Below are positions 40,321 through 48,572 of a stretch of DNA of 55,435 nt, piece after piece. The notes under the pieces were generated by a model. The model ran no database searches, was not told where the DNA came from, and worked only from the letters and a program-made list of their open reading frames with translations. This stretch comes from a virus, in the IMG/VR virus record IMGVR_UViG_3300006919_000067, positions 1 to 55,435 of that record; one strand, written 5' to 3'. How positions within the stretch are numbered: the first letter of the stretch is position 1; each line of letters begins with the position of its first letter. The position numbers were made by a program, and so were the translations under genes.

Positions 40321-41123
40321 TACTTAAGTCTCCATTCACTTTTAGGTTTGTTGACAATAGTATGATGCCAATCACCATCTTGATTATCTGCATTCCTAAG
40401 TTGTACATGACATAGCTTTGCGACTCTATCATCCCTACCATCAAATATAGGTCTAGGATCTTGTTTAGCATCTCCTGTATAATGGATTTGAGTATTCCAT
40501 CCGTTATACATTTCAGTAATATCCATATCTGCTATAATCATATTGGCATGAAGATAGTTCTGATCAAGTCGATAAAATCTAGGTAATGATGTTGCTGCCA
40601 TAAGATCTGTATATTCTCTAAACTTCACAAATCTTTTACGTGCCTTTTCTCTTCCTTTACGTGTATATACAACAACACCTGAGTTAAAGATTTTCATATC
40701 TCCATTATCATTTAGCGGCATATCTACTTTATATTTGTTTTTAAGATAACTATTCCATAGTTTGTCATGCTTGCTAGTGAATAAACCTTCGCCTTTTGAT
40801 CTAGATATTTCTTTGTGCTCTTCCCTGCACACTCCAATGTCAGCAATGTCTTGATCAAATATACTCTCAGATAAGTCTTGAACCGCAAATATATCTGTAT
40901 CAGCAAACAATATATTATCATATTCTTCAAACACTGGATTCCAAATAACTTCAAAGGCATTGTAGTACTGAGGTATATCTGTGTATTGGTTTGCCCAAGT
41001 TGGGTTTCGCTTGAACTGATATTCGGCACCAATCCTTTTGGCATACTGTTCCATATTGTGTACGCCATGCTCTACTGCAACACCAGGAATTCCCAACCAA
41101 TACTGATATACTAAGTTCTTCAC
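40320..41123 (-). CDS. GT8-like glycosyltransferase (GT-A)
   Basis: 267 residues, GTG start that overlaps the methyltransferase stop. YDNILFADTDIFAVQDL carries the DxD (DTD), FNSGVVVYTRKGREKARKRF the conserved N-SG block, and NTQIHYTGDAKQDPRPIF a possible C-terminal metal His. It closely parallels the 41746-42546 protein at the N-terminus (YQYW/YQVYTG, RIGAEY/RIGADY), so the two are paralogues. Confidence 0.72.
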   Translation of the reverse strand: MKNLVYQYWLGIPGVAVEHGVHNMEQYAKRIGAEYQFKRNPTWANQYTDIPQYYNAFEVIWNPVFEEYDNILFADTDIFAVQDLSESIFDQDIADIGVCREEHKEISRSKGEGLFTSKHDKLWNSYLKNKYKVDMPLNDNGDMKIFNSGVVVYTRKGREKARKRFVKFREYTDLMAATSLPRFYRLDQNYLHANMIIADMDITEMYNGWNTQIHYTGDAKQDPRPIFDGRDDRVAKLCHVQLRNADNQDGDWHHTIVNKPKSEWRLK

Positions 41124-41749
41124 AGGTCTAGTTCCATTTGTCTTTTCTGTTCTGCAGGAGATTGCGCTTCTATGACTGCAGAATGAAATGCACGAATATC
41201 TCCGGGTGTGTCAATGTTTTTGAATGCAGGTAATCCACTCTCTTGATATTTTTTTTCTCTTACATTAATATACCCTATTTCTTTCATGGTGTCAATAAGT
41301 TCCTGCTTACCCCAAATATGTTTATGCTCACCACCCTGCCACATAATACCTTCAGCGCATTGATCTTGCATACGCATAAACTCCGTACCTTTAGGCGCAA
41401 ACTTATGCTTTACCACATAAAAATGATAGTAATGTTTAACCCAAGGATGATTATCAAGATCTTCTTCTTGGCGCAGCCATTCTACAAACTCCATTGGAGG
41501 CCAAATGGTTCTGATAGTACCAAAGGGTTTCATTACACGAAGCATTTCTTTTAGAAAGTTGATACCTTCTTCTTTGGTCAAGTGTTCAATAAAATGTTCG
41601 TTGTAAACACCGCTATACGTCTTATCCTTTACGCCCCTCATAGGAAGGTCACGCATATCGTATACCATGACTCCCGGCATCTTTACATCACGCACAGCAT
41701 CCCAATTCAAACCACGCTGTTTAGAACCTGCTATTTCTAGAAATCTCAT
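41120..41749 (-). CDS. SAM-dependent methyltransferase (Methyltransf_11-like)
   Basis: 209 residues. The family's typical late strand is VYNEHFIEHLTKEEGINFLK then EMLRVMKPFGTIRTIWPP. The N-terminal RFLEIAGSKQRGLNWDAV and MVYDMRDLPM are the motif I and acidic motif. Such proteins are common in glycan clusters. Overlaps by 4 bp on both sides. Confidence 0.75.
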   Translation of the reverse strand: MRFLEIAGSKQRGLNWDAVRDVKMPGVMVYDMRDLPMRGVKDKTYSGVYNEHFIEHLTKEEGINFLKEMLRVMKPFGTIRTIWPPMEFVEWLRQEEDLDNHPWVKHYYHFYVVKHKFAPKGTEFMRMQDQCAEGIMWQGGEHKHIWGKQELIDTMKEIGYINVREKKYQESGLPAFKNIDTPGDIRAFHSAVIEAQSPAEQKRQMELDL

Positions 41750-42546
41750 CTCATATCCCTTATATCCACTAGCTTTGCTAGTTCTTCAATATTCTCACCT
41801 TCCATAGGCAAGACCGTCTTATGAAAGAAGTGAATAAAATGTGCCTCATGAAGTTTTTCATTAGGAACTGCATTATACAAACCATTCCACTTCCAATCTA
41901 GATGTTTTAATCGCATCTTCTCTTCCCTGATCCAAGTGTTAAGAAGAGTTTGATCTGTAGACCATTTCCATGCACCAAGACCATCAATGAATGGCTTGAA
42001 CCTTGGTCTCCTTAAAAACTGTGCAGGGGTTTCTCCATTTAAATATTTACCCATAGATTTATTCATGAGCATCATACCCATGTTAAAGAACTCAGCACCA
42101 TGCTTGTTCCATTTCCAATCTACATTTTTAATAGTGCCATACTGCATACGAGAATAGTTAGTTATCTTTTGCATATACTTTTGGCTTAACGGCATTTCTC
42201 TTTCGACAACACCTGCAAAGTCATAGGTATCATCAATCTCATCAAAGATATTAGGAGCATCTTCACGAATGTAAATATCACCATCTATCAAAGCAATCTT
42301 ATCATATGATTTGAAATATGCAAAAGCATTTTCTTTTTCGTAGATAGGAAGAAACCCACCATACTTACCATAGGATTCGTTTGATCTATTTGTTTGAAAT
42401 ATGTCAGGTTTTATCATAAGAATAGGATGCCGTTGCACAATATAGTCAGCGCCTATTCTTTCTGCGTATGCTTTAACTGATGCAGTACAAAAGTCGTAAA
42501 GTTTTTTACGCTTGCCTGTGTATACTTGATATATCAATGTTTTCAT
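41746..42546 (-). CDS. GT8-like glycosyltransferase (GT-A)
   Basis: 266 residues. YDKIALIDGDIYIREDAPNI holds the DxD (DGD). KHGAEFFNMGMMLMNKSMGK is the N-x-G block, and AHFIHFFHKTVLPMEG is the C-terminal H site. Paralogue of 40320-41123. The 41-bp overlap with the GT25-like gene upstream is the longest in the operon and suggests strong coupling. Confidence 0.72.
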   Translation of the reverse strand: MKTLIYQVYTGKRKKLYDFCTASVKAYAERIGADYIVQRHPILMIKPDIFQTNRSNESYGKYGGFLPIYEKENAFAYFKSYDKIALIDGDIYIREDAPNIFDEIDDTYDFAGVVEREMPLSQKYMQKITNYSRMQYGTIKNVDWKWNKHGAEFFNMGMMLMNKSMGKYLNGETPAQFLRRPRFKPFIDGLGAWKWSTDQTLLNTWIREEKMRLKHLDWKWNGLYNAVPNEKLHEAHFIHFFHKTVLPMEGENIEELAKLVDIRDMR

Positions 42547-43153
42547 AATCTTGTCCTATAAAGGTTCTGTACGGCGACTTGTGATCTATTGTATTTAGAC
42601 CATCTATAATGATCTGCTCTATATAGAAAAAGTCTTTCATTTCAGTTTGTCTTTTTAAGTTCATTATACTCATCAAGTGACCATCGCTATTTCTGTCTAC
42701 TGGCTGGCAAACCGCTCTTGCAACCAATCTCTCTGCTATAGGTGGGGTGATATAATAACCTGAACCAGGAGACATAACAGTAACACCATCAGGGTCTTTC
42801 ATATAAGATAGTATTTTATAGCCTTGCTTATCAAAGTTTGGAAGAGGTTTTGATAGCATAGAATCATGTTCAATAATCACTAATGGACCTTTTTTGATAC
42901 ATTGACACCAAAGATCGAAATGGCTATACCATACAGATTTTTCAGTAGCCGTGAAAGACTTAGTTCTGCCACGTCTTTTTCTACCAAAATTTAAAGTATT
43001 TCTATATACCAAGTCTTTAGGTGTTGTTGCATCGTGTAGTATAACTTTGATGCCATGTGTATTCCAACTAGGCATTACTGTTCTCATATACATTTGGGAA
43101 ACAGGATGATCTTTAATCTGGATCATAGCGACTTTATAGTTCTGGTTGGTCAT
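42506..43153 (-). CDS. GT25-like glycosyltransferase
   Basis: 215 residues. YKVAMIQIKDHPVSQMYMRT then FTATEKSVWYSHFDLWCQCI and LVIIEHDSMLSKPLPNF. It is closest to the isolated plus-strand gene at 24689 (shared PVSxxY, TxTEKxxxYSxxxLW and LxKP), so these two are the most recent duplicates. EHDS replaces EHDA. Confidence 0.75.
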   Translation of the reverse strand: MTNQNYKVAMIQIKDHPVSQMYMRTVMPSWNTHGIKVILHDATTPKDLVYRNTLNFGRKRRGRTKSFTATEKSVWYSHFDLWCQCIKKGPLVIIEHDSMLSKPLPNFDKQGYKILSYMKDPDGVTVMSPGSGYYITPPIAERLVARAVCQPVDRNSDGHLMSIMNLKRQTEMKDFFYIEQIIIDGLNTIDHKSPYRTFIGQDYENIDISSIHRQA

Positions 43154-43673
43154 GCATTCTAATCAGTTGATGAAAGTCATAATTAAGGATATTATTATTA
43201 TTGTATATGTAACTAAAATTAGTATTAAAACGTCTAAGTATTTTATTTGCTGTATGATGATTCATAATAAGTTTATGTCCATCATGTATATATCTAACAG
43301 GCTCGTCTTTATAATGTATCTCAATATCATCTTTAAAGTTACTAACATCAGCAAAAAGAATCATAAAGTGTTTCTTTAAAATCCTAGCTTTTCTTAATAT
43401 GGACAAATAAGAATACCACTTATAAAGTTGAGTAGTGCCTATATCACTAGCAGGAACATCAAGATAAAATCCCATGTCCTTCTGGATATCCTCAGGAGAC
43501 ATTTTACGAAGAACCATTGGAAGATCATTTACATATTGTACGGTAAAGCTATACCCAAATATCTCTAACCTTTTCTTTATATGTGAAAGGTTTATCATTT
43601 GTGGATCACTATTAGCATCACACATAATGAACACTCTAGTGTCTTTAGGTAGGTATAGAGGATCTTCTATCAT
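43134..43673 (-). CDS. Divergent GT25-like or unknown protein in the glycan operon
   Basis: 179 residues. TRVFIMCDANSDPQMINLSH is a strand-helix start. QLYKWYSYLSILRKARILKK then HFMILFADVSNFKDD sits where paralogues have SH...W...EHDA, but the EHD is FAD here. HDGHKLIMNHHTANKILRRF follows as an acceptor-like block. It may be an inactive or altered relative. Overlaps neighbours by 4-20 bp. Confidence 0.5.
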   Translation of the reverse strand: MIEDPLYLPKDTRVFIMCDANSDPQMINLSHIKKRLEIFGYSFTVQYVNDLPMVLRKMSPEDIQKDMGFYLDVPASDIGTTQLYKWYSYLSILRKARILKKHFMILFADVSNFKDDIEIHYKDEPVRYIHDGHKLIMNHHTANKILRRFNTNFSYIYNNNNILNYDFHQLIRMHDQPEL

Positions 43674-44641
43674 CTGTAATCATCCAAGTTAAACTTTGTT
43701 CCATACATTTTATAGTTTTCACGTCCATGATTAGTATACACTAAAACTTCAGGATCGTCAATCAAGAAGTCACAACTCTTGCAAAAGTCAGGATAGTCTC
43801 CTGTTTCATGTTGCTTTCTAAGCGTATTATATTCATCTCCATACCAAATCTCTTCAAGCGTGTTGAGCGAACCATGTCCTAGTACTGCCTCATCATCTCT
43901 TCCTAGCACTTGACAGCAAGGGTGAATAGCACCAGTGCTATTACCAAGACCTCCAGCCCTAATAACAATATCAGGGGAAAAGGGTCTACCACAAGTTTTC
44001 TTTTCACCACTTCTATCATACTCAGGATCATATACACCACTCCAATTATGCATCTTCCAAATCTCTGTCTGAACATTAGCAGACTTCACGATTTTCTTAT
44101 ACTCTTCAACTTCATGATCAATGTTATCATTATCAAGTATTAGGTGATATGTTGCAACAACACATTTCGATTTAGAACGAACAACGTAACGTTTCATTTC
44201 GTGAAGGTTAGATATTACCCTATAGAAGTTATCACTGTTCATCCACTCCTTGTATTTATCATAGTTGTACCCTACAATACTAAACCTAAAGAAATCTAAA
44301 CCTGCATCAACACATTCTTTCATGAAGTTACCATTCATACGGTATCCATTAGAAAAGATTACAGCTTGTGCGCCATACTTCTTAACCACCTCAATATACT
44401 TTGGTAGATCCATAGAGATTGTAGCCTCGCCAGATCCATCAAGATTTACAACATTCAGTCCTGCTTCTGCACACTCTGCAACATATCTTTCGAACTCTGC
44501 CAATGGCATCTTCTTCATCCAGTTTTTACCACGTGCGCCTGTAGTACCATCAGGATTAGTCTGTGGACACATCTGACAGGTGTAGTTACATCCACCTTGT
44601 ATTTCGATAACTGCTCTGTCTATTTGCATTTTACCATCCAT
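43670..44641 (-). CDS. Radical SAM protein with SPASM-type C-terminus
   Basis: 323 residues. CNYTCQMC (C18, C22, C25) is the CxxxCxxC motif for the catalytic 4Fe-4S cluster. NLDGSGEATISMD is the GGE-like motif. The C-terminal Cys set (C217, C242/C243, C287, C290) resembles a SPASM/Twitch auxiliary cluster. In glycan clusters such enzymes can dehydrate, epimerise or methylate sugars; in other settings they modify peptides. It is the only such enzyme seen in the window. The HesB-like protein could help with its clusters. Confidence 0.82.
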   Translation of the reverse strand: MDGKMQIDRAVIEIQGGCNYTCQMCPQTNPDGTTGARGKNWMKKMPLAEFERYVAECAEAGLNVVNLDGSGEATISMDLPKYIEVVKKYGAQAVIFSNGYRMNGNFMKECVDAGLDFFRFSIVGYNYDKYKEWMNSDNFYRVISNLHEMKRYVVRSKSKCVVATYHLILDNDNIDHEVEEYKKIVKSANVQTEIWKMHNWSGVYDPEYDRSGEKKTCGRPFSPDIVIRAGGLGNSTGAIHPCCQVLGRDDEAVLGHGSLNTLEEIWYGDEYNTLRKQHETGDYPDFCKSCDFLIDDPEVLVYTNHGRENYKMYGTKFNLDDYR

Positions 44642-45452
44642 TCACAAATCTAAAGAATATTTCTTTAAAGTTGTCTGCTTTTTCAGTTGCACTTTCTATC
44701 ATATAGTCAATCTTTTTAAGATCTCTATCTATATAGAACCCTTTATCTGTTACCACTGCAGCAGGAGTATGCCACTTAGAAATAGAAGAAGTGCCTATCA
44801 CTATATGAGGTTTAAAAAGATTCTTACTGATATAATGCCACATTCCCTCATACGACAAACAACACTCACAAGTTCTTATATGGTATAACGCTTCTCTTAT
44901 AGGAGTTCTATAATCAATCTCTGTCACGCTATATCCAAAGTCTTCTAACCTGTCGATAAGCCTTTGCCACTCCCAATCTAAAAGTATGTGTTTATCATTA
45001 TCAACTTGTTGGGTCATATTATTGGTTGGTCTCCACAAAACTATTTTTTTATTTTGTGATGGAGTAGATATTGTGGGATCTAATGCCCAATATCGATACA
45101 TCTCAGATCTCTTATATCTCGTAATACCTTGATAAAACTGCTTATATAATGCCGTATCAGTACTATTATAAACGTATTCAACATCAACTATATCTTTCCA
45201 CATATACCTGTCTCGAATATATTCGACTCTAGCTACAACTGCTTCAGGATCTTCATAGTGATGAACATAGTCTTTTGGATGATAAAAATGTAGTTGAAAC
45301 TTTGTTGGTTTTTGATTAACAAATGCTCTCATATAAGCAATGTTAAGACCATACATACTGTCACCAATACCTACAGTAGTTTTCCATCTAATAGTATCTT
45401 TACCGTGATTATCACGCCAATTGTTTATCCAATGATGCCACAGGTCGCTCAT
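44631..45452 (-). CDS. GT-B-like glycosyltransferase (paralogue of 22787-23506)
   Basis: 273 residues from the ATG at 45452; the TTG at 45464 is less likely. TTVGIGDSMYGLNIAYMRAF is the N-terminal GxGD loop, and NKKIVLWRPTNN then EALYHIRTCECCLSYEGMWH the C-terminal donor domain. Matches the order of the smaller homologue at 22787, including the YEG motif. Overlaps the radical SAM start and the 78-residue gene. Confidence 0.58.
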   Translation of the reverse strand: MSDLWHHWINNWRDNHGKDTIRWKTTVGIGDSMYGLNIAYMRAFVNQKPTKFQLHFYHPKDYVHHYEDPEAVVARVEYIRDRYMWKDIVDVEYVYNSTDTALYKQFYQGITRYKRSEMYRYWALDPTISTPSQNKKIVLWRPTNNMTQQVDNDKHILLDWEWQRLIDRLEDFGYSVTEIDYRTPIREALYHIRTCECCLSYEGMWHYISKNLFKPHIVIGTSSISKWHTPAAVVTDKGFYIDRDLKKIDYMIESATEKADNFKEIFFRFVNGW

Positions 45453-45648
45453 AATACTCAACAATCTCTTTCGCTAATCGCATGGCTTCATCAAAGTTTT
45501 TTCTAAATCTATTAGACTTATGACCGTTTTTAATAAAGTCCTTTAAGTTATGTATATTACCATCATAGCTTGGTAAATCGTAAGCCAGTCTAAATGAAAC
45601 CATTGATTCCCATTGGTATCTAAGATTTAAAATCATTTCAATTGTCAT
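45412..45648 (-). CDS. Small hypothetical protein of the glycan operon
   Basis: 78 residues: ILNLRYQWESMVSFRLAYDL then FIKNGHKSNRFRKNFDEAMR and LAKEIVEYYERPVASLDK. Basic and helical. It overlaps the methyltransferase by 11 bp and the glycosyltransferase by 41 bp. No family recognised; possibly an accessory subunit. Confidence 0.58.
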   Translation of the reverse strand: MTIEMILNLRYQWESMVSFRLAYDLPSYDGNIHNLKDFIKNGHKSNRFRKNFDEAMRLAKEIVEYYERPVASLDKQLA

Positions 45649-46243
45649 AGTTGCCTTCCATTTTAAATAATCCCATAATACCGGGAGATGTTATATCTTC
45701 TTTCATAAGAGAACTGTATTTTGTATTAGTGTAGAACCAATACTTAGGCTTGTATTTTTCACCCCACATTTTATTTTTTACTTTAGTTGCTCTGCGAACA
45801 TCTACTCTCTCAATATTATCTGCAAGAATATATCTTGGTTTTATCTTCATACACGAAGTAAAATCACGAAACGGTGCTTCACCATCATGCATACCATCAA
45901 CAAATATTAAATCAATATCTTTGTGACGATATTCTTTATCCCAAATGGGTTCTTTATAAAATGTGTGTTGTGGATAGAACTTTCGTATTTGTCTCGCATT
46001 TCTCGCAGAGACATCACTAGGATCATAGCTTTCTAAAGACACTAAGTTTTTAAATACATTCATCATTAAAAGAGATCCGTGTCCTGCAAACATTCCAATT
46101 TCTATAACACGTTTAGGGTTCACTATTTTCTGTATCTCAAGCCAAGCGTCAACCATATCTTTATTATTGAGATCAGTACCACCCCAACTATCTCTAGGCC
46201 AGTGTAAATAATGATCATCTATTCCTAAAATGTTCGACACCAT
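45638..46243 (-). CDS. Class I SAM methyltransferase (Methyltransf_24-like)
   Basis: 201 residues from the ATG at 46243 (GAGGATT upstream). KRVIEIGMFAGHGSLLMMNV is motif I, VSLESYDPSDVSARNARQIR the acidic motif, and IDLIFVDGMHDGEAPFRDF the DG-H motif as in the 38209 protein. YILADNIERVDV follows. A sugar O-methyltransferase is plausible. Confidence 0.78.
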   Translation of the reverse strand: MVSNILGIDDHYLHWPRDSWGGTDLNNKDMVDAWLEIQKIVNPKRVIEIGMFAGHGSLLMMNVFKNLVSLESYDPSDVSARNARQIRKFYPQHTFYKEPIWDKEYRHKDIDLIFVDGMHDGEAPFRDFTSCMKIKPRYILADNIERVDVRRATKVKNKMWGEKYKPKYWFYTNTKYSSLMKEDITSPGIMGLFKMEGNYDN

Positions 46244-46835
46244 AATCCTCAATCATCTCCCTGTCAACAGCGAACTCAAAGTTACTTGATATTATAGTTT
46301 TTCTTTGATTGCTTTTAATTTGAGGTGATCTATGATTTAAAAATGTGGGAAAGAATATCATATCACCTTCTTTCACGTCAAACTGACCAAAATTTAAAAA
46401 CTCTGTGGCTTCTGTCATTTCAGGTAGTTCAACATAATATACCATTGCCCAATGAGCATTATGTCCATGCCAACCAAAGCCTGAACCTTGTAGGTACTGT
46501 TGAAACCAATATATATTTTCTCTATCGCCTTTTTCCCTATTGATATTTTTAGATCTACAATAGTTGCCAAACATCTGTTCAAGTTCACTTATAGGATCAA
46601 AAACTATATGATCCATAAGTTTACTATATGTTCTAGGAGCGTTTTTTATGTCAAAATCGTAATAATAACCTTGAGGATTCAACTGAATGTTATTAATCTC
46701 TTTCATCTTCTCAATAGATTCTAACAGTAAAGGCTTCCAATAATCGTCATGATTATCTACAGAAAAAACATAAACAAAATCTGGAAGATTATCCTTGGAG
46801 TTGTTGGTTGTCAAGTTCGTCATGATCATACTCAT
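46215..46835 (-). CDS. 2OG-Fe(II) oxygenase-like protein
   Basis: 206 residues from the ATG at 46835; starts at 46829 and 46823 are equally possible because the N-terminus overlaps the upstream gene. GSGFGWHGHNAHWAMVYYVE has H-x-H/N, VKEGDMIFFPTFLNHRSPQI contains the distal FP...L-H, and RKTIISSNF the Arg, matching a cupin-like 2OG oxygenase family of marine phages. Possibly hydroxylates a sugar, a protein or another small substrate. Confidence 0.7.
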   Translation of the reverse strand: MSMIMTNLTTNNSKDNLPDFVYVFSVDNHDDYWKPLLLESIEKMKEINNIQLNPQGYYYDFDIKNAPRTYSKLMDHIVFDPISELEQMFGNYCRSKNINREKGDRENIYWFQQYLQGSGFGWHGHNAHWAMVYYVELPEMTEATEFLNFGQFDVKEGDMIFFPTFLNHRSPQIKSNQRKTIISSNFEFAVDREMIEDYGVEHFRNR

Positions 46836-46974
46836 CGTCAAACATTACTTCATTTAGCATCTGTTTATTTTCATTGCCCGATACTTCACGTATCCGTAAG
46901 TCTTTTGTTTGAGACTTGATTTTATTATTGCCACTTTTCTTGTTTCGTGGATCGTACCTAGAATATTTTGCCAT
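46789..46974 (-). CDS. Small conserved protein beside PhoH
   Basis: 61 residues. MAKYSRYDPRNKKSGNNKIK then TKDLRIREVSGNENKQML: a short charged protein that I recognise as regularly encoded next to phoH in marine T4-like phages. Unfolded or RNA-binding character from the basic N-terminus. It is the first gene of the glycan operon by overlap, so PhoH and the operon may be co-transcribed. Confidence 0.62.
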   Translation of the reverse strand: MAKYSRYDPRNKKSGNNKIKSQTKDLRIREVSGNENKQMLNEVMFDDEYDHDELDNQQLQG

Positions 46975-46985
46975 TTTAACCTCTC

Positions 46986-47681
46986 TTAGTATCCTAGCAT
47001 TTCTTTAGTCATTATATAATCCCTTACAAAATCAGAACGCACAATATCTTCCCATCCAAAATTTACTATAGAGAAGTTGCGTAACTGTTCCACAATCTGT
47101 AAAAACTTCATGATACCATTCTTTTCATCATCAAACTTAAAGTCGCTCTGCTTGTAATCACCACAGAAAATAATCTTACTATTCTTCCCCACACGTGTTA
47201 TGACAGAATCTAACTCATGAAAGTTCAGGTTCTGCATTTCATCTACAACTATAATACTGTTGTCATAGGTAGTTCCTCGAATAAAAGAAGTTGAATCAAA
47301 AGATATTTGACCTGAAGTTAGCATTTTATTATATGAAGATTTATCTCCAAATAGTTCGTGACATATGTTCTTATATGGAGAAGTGAATGCATCTTCTTTT
47401 TCTTCTTTAGTTCCGGGCAGGAACCCCATATCTCTTGTTGGAACCATAGATCTTATAATAACCAATCTATTATATTCTTGTGCCTCTAAAACATCTTCTA
47501 ACGCAAGGTACAATGCCATAAAGGTCTTGCCTGTACCTGCAGATCCTGTAAGAACTAAGTTATCACCATCATCCCATGCTGAATAAGCAGCTTCCTGAGT
47601 TGCTGTCAATGGATCATGCTGTAACAGATCAGCCAATCTAACAGTCATAGAGTTGTTCAAACTCTTCACACGTTTTGTCAT
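46986..47681 (-). CDS. phoH: PhoH-like ATPase
   Basis: 231 residues. NLVLTGSAGTGKTFMALYLA is Walker A, SIIVVDEMQNLNFHELDSVI Walker B, and KIIFCGDYKQSDF sensor I, the PhoH pattern. PhoH is common in marine phages; its role may be RNA-related NTPase activity rather than phosphate uptake. It lies 1 bp from the 77-residue gene and upstream of the glycan operon. Confidence 0.9.
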   Translation of the reverse strand: MTKRVKSLNNSMTVRLADLLQHDPLTATQEAAYSAWDDGDNLVLTGSAGTGKTFMALYLALEDVLEAQEYNRLVIIRSMVPTRDMGFLPGTKEEKEDAFTSPYKNICHELFGDKSSYNKMLTSGQISFDSTSFIRGTTYDNSIIVVDEMQNLNFHELDSVITRVGKNSKIIFCGDYKQSDFKFDDEKNGIMKFLQIVEQLRNFSIVNFGWEDIVRSDFVRDYIMTKEMLGY

Positions 47682-47682
47682 A

Positions 47683-47916
47683 TTATACGTCTATCTTACT
47701 ATCTTTGCCAGAACCAGATTTAACTTTTCGAAGAACGTCTTTCCAACCATCACCTGCCTTATTGTGAGTGGAACCATGCTGAGAAATAAACTTGGGAGTA
47801 ATCAGCTTTTGTTTCCACTCACCATTAGACAGAAGCTCTTCACGCTCTGCTAGAGATAAGATCATTTCTTTTTCTTCACTTGTAGACACATTTATCATTG
47901 TGTACGTAGGCATCAT
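47683..47916 (-). CDS. FmdB-like small conserved protein
   Basis: 77 residues; the second ATG (47913) gives MPTYTMINVSTSEEKEMILS and has the better 8-bp spacing to AAGG. The MPTYxxxN start is typical of FmdB-type small proteins of T4-like phages, here without the zinc cysteines. ITPKFISQHGSTHNKAGDGW is the conserved C-terminal part. Function unknown. Confidence 0.6.
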   Translation of the reverse strand: MMPTYTMINVSTSEEKEMILSLAEREELLSNGEWKQKLITPKFISQHGSTHNKAGDGWKDVLRKVKSGSGKDSKIDV

Positions 47917-47959
47917 TATAACCTTTTTTAATCAGATTGGCAACCCCAATCTTTACCTT

Positions 47960-48109
47960 TTATGCAGCTTCCAACTTAGACACTAGAAAATCTCTTTTTT
48001 TATTTAACTTTGAAACTAGGTCCATCTTACCTTTTTCCTTTACTTTACTTATGTATAGGTTTAATTCTTCTAAATCTTTTCTTAGTCTATCAAGTTGGAT
48101 TCTACTCAT
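47960..48109 (-). CDS. Small coiled-coil protein (49 residues)
   Basis: ATG 48109 with AGGAG 7 bp upstream, TAA at 47960. The product is one continuous charged helix (MSRIQLDRLRKDLEELNLYI then SKVKEKGKMDLVSKLNKKRD), likely a dimeric coil. Leader and spacing are good, so I judge it real. No family recognised. Confidence 0.62.
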   Translation of the reverse strand: MSRIQLDRLRKDLEELNLYISKVKEKGKMDLVSKLNKKRDFLVSKLEAA

Positions 48110-48136
48110 ACCTTCTCCTATATTACATATTACATA

Positions 48137-48571
48137 CTATTTAACTATTAAATCTGGAAATGCCTCCTGTACCAGTTTCTTTGTAATGCCTTTGACAGGC
48201 ATTTTCTTATTGATCATGCCAACAAGAAGTTCAGCATCTTTTGGATGTACTGTTTCTAACATATCCAAGAAGATCTTTTCTCTCTTGACTGCCGCCATTT
48301 TTGATCCTGGTCCATTAGGAATGAAGTACGCAAACTTTTTATTGTGTTGCATTAGATTAGATGGGGTGGATCTCTCATCAGCAGGTTCATATGGTGGCTT
48401 ACCATTAGGTAAGTTCCATGTAACTAAATCATCAAAAGTGCCACGCAATATGTCTTTCATGGCCCAATTATTTTGATTTGATTTTAAGATGTTTATTTTG
48501 TCTGTGCGACTTTTAGCTTTAGAAACTTGTTCTAAAATCTCATGTACATTATATGTGGTCTTATTTACCAT
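48137..48571 (-). CDS. Conserved protein of T4-like marine phages (DUF6433-like)
   Basis: 144 residues. ILKSNQNNWAMKDILRGTFD then DLVTWNLPNGKPPYEPADE is a pattern I recognise from this conserved family next to RNase H. FAYFIPNGPGSKMAAVKREK and DMLETVHPKDAELLVGMINK complete it. Function unknown; possibly linked to DNA replication by position. Confidence 0.7.
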   Translation of the reverse strand: MVNKTTYNVHEILEQVSKAKSRTDKINILKSNQNNWAMKDILRGTFDDLVTWNLPNGKPPYEPADERSTPSNLMQHNKKFAYFIPNGPGSKMAAVKREKIFLDMLETVHPKDAELLVGMINKKMPVKGITKKLVQEAFPDLIVK

Positions 48572-48572
48572 A

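Noticed and set aside
40724-41068. 114-residue ORF overlapping the GT8-like gene
   Set aside because: Frame shadow with no ribosome site; the long frame holds the DTD motif.
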